Source: CAKZSU01 sp044223895 (GTDB lineage Bacteria > Patescibacteriota > Microgenomatia > UBA10105 > UBA927). From it: a DNA stretch of 26,666 nt. How positions within the stretch are numbered: position 1 is the first letter of the stretch; each line of letters opens with the position of its first letter. Below the pieces are notes generated by a model. That model did not search any database. It saw only the letters and a program-made list of their open reading frames with translations, and was not told where the DNA came from. The DNA is taken from positions 1 to 26,666 of the forward strand of contig JBGALL010000019.1 of assembly GCA_044223895.1 (NCBI GenBank). The letters are read 5' to 3'. Positions 22,491-26,666 of this stretch are shown here, one piece after another. The translations under genes and the position numbers were made by a program.

Positions 22491-23828
22491 TTATATAGCA
22501 ATAACAATAAGGCCTGTAAATAATAATACTATGCCTACAAGTAGTAACATATTAGTAGGCAAGGTGGTAGCTGTGTTCGGTATTGTGGGGGTAGGAGAAG
22601 GGAGAATTGTCGGAGTGACTTCAAGAGTAGGAATCGGGGTTACACTCGTTGGTAAAGGTGTAGGGATTTTTGTGGGTGTTGTGGCAATCGTAGCGGATGG
22701 TGTGGCATCACCTAATACCTGAGTTCCACTCTTCATAATTTCAAACAGATGCGTCACTGCAACAGGCTTTTTATTTTGATCGAGTGTTGTCATGGTAACT
22801 CGTTGGGGTCCAATCCCTAAAGGCTTTTGAGGAGAAAATCGCCAGGTTCCATCAGAAGCTACTTTGGTAGTTTGTGTCTGAATATTTTTTATACCTAATA
22901 TCAAGGTAACTAAATTACCAGGAACACCGCGTCCAGAAAACAATGGGATGTCTCCTGGAATATGTGCTCCCTCAGGAGGACTTATCAGTTGAACCAACTG
23001 TTCATCCTGCTTCTGGTCTGTTTGAACTCCAAGCACGGTAGAAAATGAATTAGTCAAGTTTTGTTGACGAGGGTCTGTTTTTTTCTTCGCCTGTTGCCCT
23101 CTAAAATCATAGATGCTGCCCAAGATAACATTGGGTATGGGTGACGCGTTAAAGGTATCAGTCAGTATGGTTGTTTCTTCTCCATTTAAACGAATTGTTA
23201 TAGAAATCTGCTGTCGTTCATCATTCTTTTTGATTAAACTGGTTAGTTCTTTGTTTCGTAATAAGTTAAGAGGAATAATCCATGATCCTGAGGGTTTTAC
23301 TAATGTAGATAGAATCTGACTATTTTCACCAAGTGTCAAAAAAACTAACGCTCCTTCTGCTGGGGTATTTTGTTTTGTCATTACTGATCCATATACAGGA
23401 GCCATACCATTCGTGTCTGTAGATAGTTTCATCCCTGTATGAATAGTTGCAGAAGGAGGAATGTAGACCTTTCCATTTGTCAGGAGTTCTATCTTGTAAT
23501 CACTATCTGGTGATAAACCTTTAACTGAAATATTCGTTGTTGTATATTTTTGCGTATCCCCAACACCATGACGTTCATCAAAAAAAGTTTGCTTTTGTCC
23601 TGTAGAATCAATAACTGTCAATGCTGAAAGGGTAGGCTTGTCTGTTTCCCAGGAAACTGTGAAGCCTGTATCTGTAATCGTTGTTGCAACAATATGTTGC
23701 GGTATCGATGTGGCTTGTGCAAAACTACTTCCACTTAAAAAATAATTAGTAAATACAGTTATCCCTCCTAATAAGCCAACTAATAGGAGAAGTGCTAAAA
23801 CTGTTGGAATTTTAAATTCTCTCTTCAT
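22491..23828 (-). CDS. Fibronectin-III-like surface protein with N- and C-terminal membrane segments
   Basis: 445 residues. N-terminal signal/anchor helix (about 8-30); an Fn3-like domain containing TDTGFTVSWETDKPTLSALT and GLSPDSDYKIELLT; a carboxypeptidase-regulatory-like beta domain (PVYGSVMTKQNTPAEGALVF to SGSWIIPLNL); a linker; and an Ig-like 'Big' domain (LISPPEGAHIPGDIPLFSG to GTWRFSPQKPLGIGPQ). A short Thr-Pro stalk and a C-terminal hydrophobic helix without basic residues close it. All domains point outward. It follows the PilN/PilO-like and 67-residue genes in the same direction with a 16-nt gap, suggesting it is made with the pilus proteins. The domain architecture is well supported; the role (pilus-associated or structural surface protein) is inferred. 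Confidence 0.8.
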   Translation of the reverse strand: MKREFKIPTVLALLLLVGLLGGITVFTNYFLSGSSFAQATSIPQHIVATTITDTGFTVSWETDKPTLSALTVIDSTGQKQTFFDERHGVGDTQKYTTTNISVKGLSPDSDYKIELLTNGKVYIPPSATIHTGMKLSTDTNGMAPVYGSVMTKQNTPAEGALVFLTLGENSQILSTLVKPSGSWIIPLNLLRNKELTSLIKKNDERQQISITIRLNGEETTILTDTFNASPIPNVILGSIYDFRGQQAKKKTDPRQQNLTNSFSTVLGVQTDQKQDEQLVQLISPPEGAHIPGDIPLFSGRGVPGNLVTLILGIKNIQTQTTKVASDGTWRFSPQKPLGIGPQRVTMTTLDQNKKPVAVTHLFEIMKSGTQVLGDATPSATIATTPTKIPTPLPTSVTPIPTLEVTPTILPSPTPTIPNTATTLPTNMLLLVGIVLLFTGLIVIAI

Positions 23829-23844
23829 AAATTCGTTTACAATA

Positions 23845-24048
23845 TCAATAACTTTTTCTACCCTCTAATATATCCAGTATGCCAGTATCTAGTTTTGGGT
23901 TCAACGGTTGGATAACTTGCTGAGTACTATTTTGAACGGTAGATGTCTTTGCCGTTTTTATTAGTTCAAAAAATACCCAAGAACATACGGTAAGAAATGT
24001 AAAAATAGATACTAGTAATAGATCTCGATCACTATCTTCTCGATACAT
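23845..24048 (-). CDS. Small single-TM protein in pilus operon, hypothetical
   Basis: 67 residues: MYREDSDRDLL, a TM helix at about 10-30, then a periplasm-like tail ending in NPKLDTGILDILEGRKSY. A strong GGAGG Shine-Dalgarno lies between the pilO stop and this ATG, so it is a genuinely translated internal operon gene. It resembles no named family. Its position after PilN and PilO suggests a small accessory of the pilus inner-membrane platform (a place PilP takes in classical operons), but no PilP lipoprotein features are visible. Confidence 0.75.
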   Translation of the reverse strand: MYREDSDRDLLLVSIFTFLTVCSWVFFELIKTAKTSTVQNSTQQVIQPLNPKLDTGILDILEGRKSY

Positions 24049-24056
24049 GAGCCTCC

Positions 24057-24752
24057 TTATTCACTTGCTGAATATGCGTTTAGCTTTACCGTCATTACCA
24101 ATGATTCAACTTTGACTGCTCCTACTTCTGATACTCGTGGAATAAGCGTTAAATCTGTAATGGTTACAATCCTCCGTAATGCATATATTCCTTGAATAAA
24201 TGCCTTAATACTTTCATATGTCCCTTCTACAGTAACTGTCAAAGGAGTCGACAATGTAGAAGGGTTTTGAGCAGAATTCGCAGAGGTTGCTGGAGTCGTT
24301 GTTGCTGGGGGTGGAGTTGCAGCTTTACCTTTTTCTACTGTGAGCGGGACTGTCGCTAAAGTTGCGCCTGAAACTGTAGCATCAACACTATTGGCTAAAT
24401 TCCTAAGTTGAACCATGAGTTCAATCATTTCTGGTGTTTCTGGGACAGCTTCCTTTATTAATCCAAGCCGAGGAACTATTTGTTGATAGGTTGCTTGTGC
24501 TTCCACAAGGGCACCGATTTTGGTCTCCATTTGTTCATTTACTGCTGTGCTGTCTCTAATTTCTCTTCGTAATGAAAGAATAGTCTGAATAGTAGGACGA
24601 ATTGCATACCATATAAACAACGACACAGTCAGAAACGACAGTACCGTCGTTGTATAAACGCGATTTTTAGGTTTTTGGAGAATCGGCTCTAGAGGTCGAT
24701 AATATTTCCGAAATAATTCCGATGGATTTTTTTGGGATGGTTGATTGTTCAT
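24057..24752 (-). CDS. pilO: Type IV pilus assembly protein PilO-like
   Basis: 231 residues. N-terminal cytoplasmic segment, TM helix (32-51), a coiled coil (TIQTILSLRREIRDSTAVNE to about 90), then YQQIVPRLGLIKEAVPETPE, typical of PilO where the coil meets the ferredoxin-like domain. A Pro/Ala/Thr linker (about 140-165) interrupts the domain before TVEGTYESIKAFIQGIYALR and RIVTITDLTLIP. PilO pairs with PilN in the inner-membrane alignment complex of type IV pili or competence pili. Its ATG overlaps the PilN-like stop by 4 nt. No PilM, PilB, PilC or pilin gene lies in the window. Confidence 0.85.
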   Translation of the reverse strand: MNNQPSQKNPSELFRKYYRPLEPILQKPKNRVYTTTVLSFLTVSLFIWYAIRPTIQTILSLRREIRDSTAVNEQMETKIGALVEAQATYQQIVPRLGLIKEAVPETPEMIELMVQLRNLANSVDATVSGATLATVPLTVEKGKAATPPPATTTPATSANSAQNPSTLSTPLTVTVEGTYESIKAFIQGIYALRRIVTITDLTLIPRVSEVGAVKVESLVMTVKLNAYSASE

Positions 24753-25318
24753 TGTTTAGGAATTTTGGGTGTTTCACCAACATTAAGAGTCATACGAAAT
24801 TCAATCCCTTTTAGGGCGCTTTTTCGAATATCGGTTAGCTCTACATCTTTAAAATCTTTTTGAGCCGAGATTAATGAAAGAAATTGAGAGAAGCTCTGTG
24901 TTGTCCCAGCAATAGCCGCGAACATCAATTTATTTTGATTTAATTGAAATTCAGTTAAATAGACATCAGTTGGTAATAACGACTGGAGAAGAAAGAGCGT
25001 ATTCCCAGTTTGTGCTTGAGTGTTAAGAAAAGATCGAACAGTATCTAGTTTTTTTTGGGTTTTTTTAAACTCTAATTCAAATTCCTGATTGGCTTTGAGG
25101 ATTATTTGTTTTTGGCTGATACCTTCACGAAGGTCGGTCAATTTCCGATCTAGACTAAAACGAGAAATAAATGCTAATAGCACAACTATTTCTGTACCAA
25201 TCATGATATAACGGCCATAGGTGACGGCCCATGAGATAAGTCGACTTACAACAGAATCATCCCAATCGTCATGTTCTAATAAATTGACCGAGATAGGTTG
25301 GGCAGAAGATGGTGGCAT
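24749..25318 (-). CDS. pilN: Type IV pilus assembly protein PilN-like
   Basis: 189 residues. The N-terminal ISVNLLEHD (9-17) matches the short 'iNLLp' PilM-binding peptide of PilN. It is followed by a TM helix (33-53), a coiled coil, and a C-terminal ferredoxin-like domain (LQSLLPTDVYLTEFQLNQNK to FRMTLNV). It forms an operon with PilO-like and the 67-residue gene. The -10 box TATACT lies 6 nt before the ATG, so this appears to be the first gene of the unit with a leaderless mRNA. Its assignment rests on the domain order and on the PilO-like neighbour. Confidence 0.82.
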   Translation of the reverse strand: MPPSSAQPISVNLLEHDDWDDSVVSRLISWAVTYGRYIMIGTEIVVLLAFISRFSLDRKLTDLREGISQKQIILKANQEFELEFKKTQKKLDTVRSFLNTQAQTGNTLFLLQSLLPTDVYLTEFQLNQNKLMFAAIAGTTQSFSQFLSLISAQKDFKDVELTDIRKSALKGIEFRMTLNVGETPKIPKQ

Positions 25319-25324
25319 GATACT

Positions 25325-25330
25325 AGTATA
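25325..25330 (-). promoter_or_regulatory. -10 box (TATACT) of the pilN operon
   Basis: Minus-strand TATACT ends 6 nt before the ATG at 25318. A weak -35 candidate TTCTCA lies 18 nt upstream (25354-25349). No Shine-Dalgarno is present. Confidence 0.5.
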
Positions 25331-25368
25331 ACCATAAAAAGGGGAGAGTGAGAAGTAGAAGGTGAAAC

Positions 25369-25608
25369 TTATTTAGCTGCTACTAATTTAGAGAGACGTG
25401 ACTTTAGTCTAGAAGCCTTATTCTTGTGAACGATATTAGTTTTGACATTTTTATCTAATAACGAAAAAACAGCTTGGAGAGTCTTTGCTGTTGGAGCTTT
25501 TCTGTGAAGTTTCATTGCTTTTCTTAAAGCCAGCTCTTTGAGCCCGTTAGCAACGGTAACTTTACGATCATGGTGCATTTTTTTGATAGCTTGTTTTGTA
25601 AGCGGCAT
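25369..25608 (-). CDS. rpsT: 30S ribosomal protein bS20
   Basis: 79 residues, highly basic and helical, as expected for S20. MPLTKQAIKKMHHDRK binds 16S rRNA in the family, and the C-terminus KNIVHKNKASRLKSRL-like block (KTNIVHKNKASRLKSRLSKL) is the most conserved part. It is slightly shorter than the E. coli protein (87). It stands alone between murJ (divergent) and the pilN operon, and has its own good promoter with a leaderless arrangement. Confidence 0.95.
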   Translation of the reverse strand: MPLTKQAIKKMHHDRKVTVANGLKELALRKAMKLHRKAPTAKTLQAVFSLLDKNVKTNIVHKNKASRLKSRLSKLVAAK

Positions 25609-25615
25609 GAAGCGT

Positions 25616-25645
25616 ATTGTACAAGGTTTGCCTATAGATCGTCAA
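25616..25645 (-). promoter_or_regulatory. Sigma-70-type promoter of rpsT (leaderless)
   Basis: Minus-strand TTGACG (25645-25640), 18-nt spacer, TACAAT (25621-25616), then 7 nt to the ATG at 25608. This matches the geometry of the promoter at 9429-9458 and leaves no room for a ribosome-binding site. Confidence 0.7.
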
Positions 25646-25685
25646 TGCCCTCTGAACTATAATTTATAACAGTCCTTTTTTAATC

Positions 25686-26666
25686 ATGTTTTTCCTCAAG
25701 CGATTATTTGTAAAAAAACAAGCATCTATTAGTAGTGCAGCAATTATTTTGATGTTCGCGGTGATCCTTTCCGGGTTACTAGGACTGGTCAGAGATCGTT
25801 TATTAGCTGCTACTTACTCTCCCGAACTCCTCGGCTTATATTTTGCTGCTTTCAGACTACCCAACATGATGTTTGACCTATTAGTAACCGGCGTGCTCAC
25901 TACAGCATTTATCCCAGTTTTTACTCGTATGTTGACCACTAGAGGAGAGGATCACGCTCGAAAGATGGCTTCTATCGTCATTAATTACGCTGGAATAGCC
26001 TTTGCCATTGTTTCTATCCCAATACTTATTTTTGCTAAAGAAATCAGTTACCTCTTAGCTCCAGGGTTTTCACCTGAACAACATGCTATCATGGCAGACT
26101 TTACTCGCATTTTAATCATTTTTCAGGTATTTCCTTTAGTTATAGGGAATTTTTTGACAGGTATGCTTCAGTCCTATCAACTTTTCTTTGTCCCATCTCT
26201 AGGGCCAGTACTTTATAATCTGGGAACAATCTTAGGTATTTTTTTCTTGGCTCCTACACTAGGATTATGGGCTCCTGTAGTAGGAGTGATTTGCGGAGCT
26301 TTCTTTTTCCTACTTATTCAAATACCGATTCTTCTTCATCTCCACTATCATCATTCCTTAAGTTTCGAAAAAGATTTTGAGGGAGTAAAAGAAATTGTAA
26401 AACTAATGATCCCCAGGACTATTGGATTGGGTGTAGCTCAGATCGACTCAACGACAGATTTGGCGTTGGCAAGCTTATTAGGAAGTAAGATGGTAACAAT
26501 TTTTAGTTTTGCTCAACATCTCCAACAAGTTCCTATTGGCTTATTTGGTATCACGGTAGCTCAAGCTGCACTTCCTACGTTAGCTCGGTTATCAACCGAC
26601 GATGATAAAGTTAAATTTCGTAAAGAGTTGGTTTCCGCAATTCACCAAATTTTATTTTTCGTCTTA
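25686..26666 (+). CDS. murJ: MurJ/MviN lipid II flippase (partial, cut by window edge)
   Basis: 327 codons are visible from ATG 25686 to the window end, with no stop, out of the usual 500 or so. The N-terminus MFFLKRLFVKKQASISSAA leads into LSGLLGLVRDRLLAA, the TM1 block of MurJ with its conserved Arg. It is followed by YFAAFRLPNMMFDLLVTGVL and TAFIPVFTR, and later IPRTIGLGVAQIDSTTDLAL and QHLQQVPIGLFGITVAQAAL, all hallmark segments. MurJ flips lipid II across the inner membrane for peptidoglycan synthesis, consistent with the two FemAB-like genes elsewhere in the window. TATAAT (25658-25663) and TATAAC (25665-25670) upstream are possible -10 boxes. Confidence 0.95.
   Translation, partial: MFFLKRLFVKKQASISSAAIILMFAVILSGLLGLVRDRLLAATYSPELLGLYFAAFRLPNMMFDLLVTGVLTTAFIPVFTRMLTTRGEDHARKMASIVINYAGIAFAIVSIPILIFAKEISYLLAPGFSPEQHAIMADFTRILIIFQVFPLVIGNFLTGMLQSYQLFFVPSLGPVLYNLGTILGIFFLAPTLGLWAPVVGVICGAFFFLLIQIPILLHLHYHHSLSFEKDFEGVKEIVKLMIPRTIGLGVAQIDSTTDLALASLLGSKMVTIFSFAQHLQQVPIGLFGITVAQAALPTLARLSTDDDKVKFRKELVSAIHQILFFVL

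Overview
The window looks like part of a small, AT-rich, densely packed genome of the Candidate Phyla Radiation (Patescibacteria), most likely in the Microgenomates group. This rests on recollection of that group, not on a search. The signs are streamlined short versions of household proteins (RmuC, MetRS, PcrA-like helicase), envelope glycosyltransferases of Microgenomates type, and a run of Thr-Pro-Asn-rich, cysteine-rich surface proteins with N-terminal membrane anchors. TGA is used as a normal stop (for example rmuC), so the UGA-Gly code of Gracilibacteria/SR1 does not apply. I found no rRNA, tRNA, CRISPR array or transposase, and no gene-free stretch longer than about 100 bases.

Layout. 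(1) 1-7283, minus strand: a tight operon of a small membrane protein, methionyl-tRNA synthetase, TatD nuclease, a cellulose-synthase-like GT2, a GT-C glycosyltransferase, a small membrane protein, an MraY/WecA-like protein whose motifs are degenerate, and a UbiA-type (decaprenylphosphoryl-phosphoribose-synthase-like) prenyltransferase cut by the left edge. This reads as a lipid-linked surface-glycan module. (2) 7337-16934, mixed strands: RmuC, a hypothetical with a faint ADP-ribosyltransferase-like motif, an RmlC-like cupin, a 980-residue UvrD helicase fused to an iron-sulfur PD-(D/E)XK nuclease, a Nudix hydrolase, two tandem FemAB-like aminoacyltransferases, a 66-residue membrane peptide and a second, shortened UvrD/PcrA helicase. 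(3) 16965-22486, minus strand: an array of five related surface-protein genes of two types, in transcription order A3-B2-A2-A1-B1. Type A has a cytoplasmic tail, one membrane segment, Cys-rich modules, a TP stalk and a C-terminal beta domain ending GVWQ. Type B has an N-terminal anchor, a TP stalk, an 8-Cys module and a C-terminal VPVTG plus hydrophobic segment. A1 and A3 are both broken by frameshifts at the same junction, inside a shared block of about 200 bp that is identical except for an 11-bp indel. (4) 22491-25318, minus strand: a fibronectin-III-like surface protein and type IV pilus PilN/PilO-like genes with a 67-residue membrane protein. (5) 25369-26666: rpsT (bS20) on the minus strand and a divergent murJ cut by the right edge.

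Expression signals form a pattern. Several first genes of transcription units have a -10 hexamer ending only 5-7 nt before the ATG, which implies leaderless mRNAs; the cupin gene and rpsT also have good -35 boxes with 18-nt spacers. Some internal operon genes have Shine-Dalgarno sequences instead. Convergent genes abut or overlap at their stop codons.

The strongest candidate for something new is the A/B surface-protein array with its twin frameshifted cassettes, next to pilus genes and two FemAB transferases.
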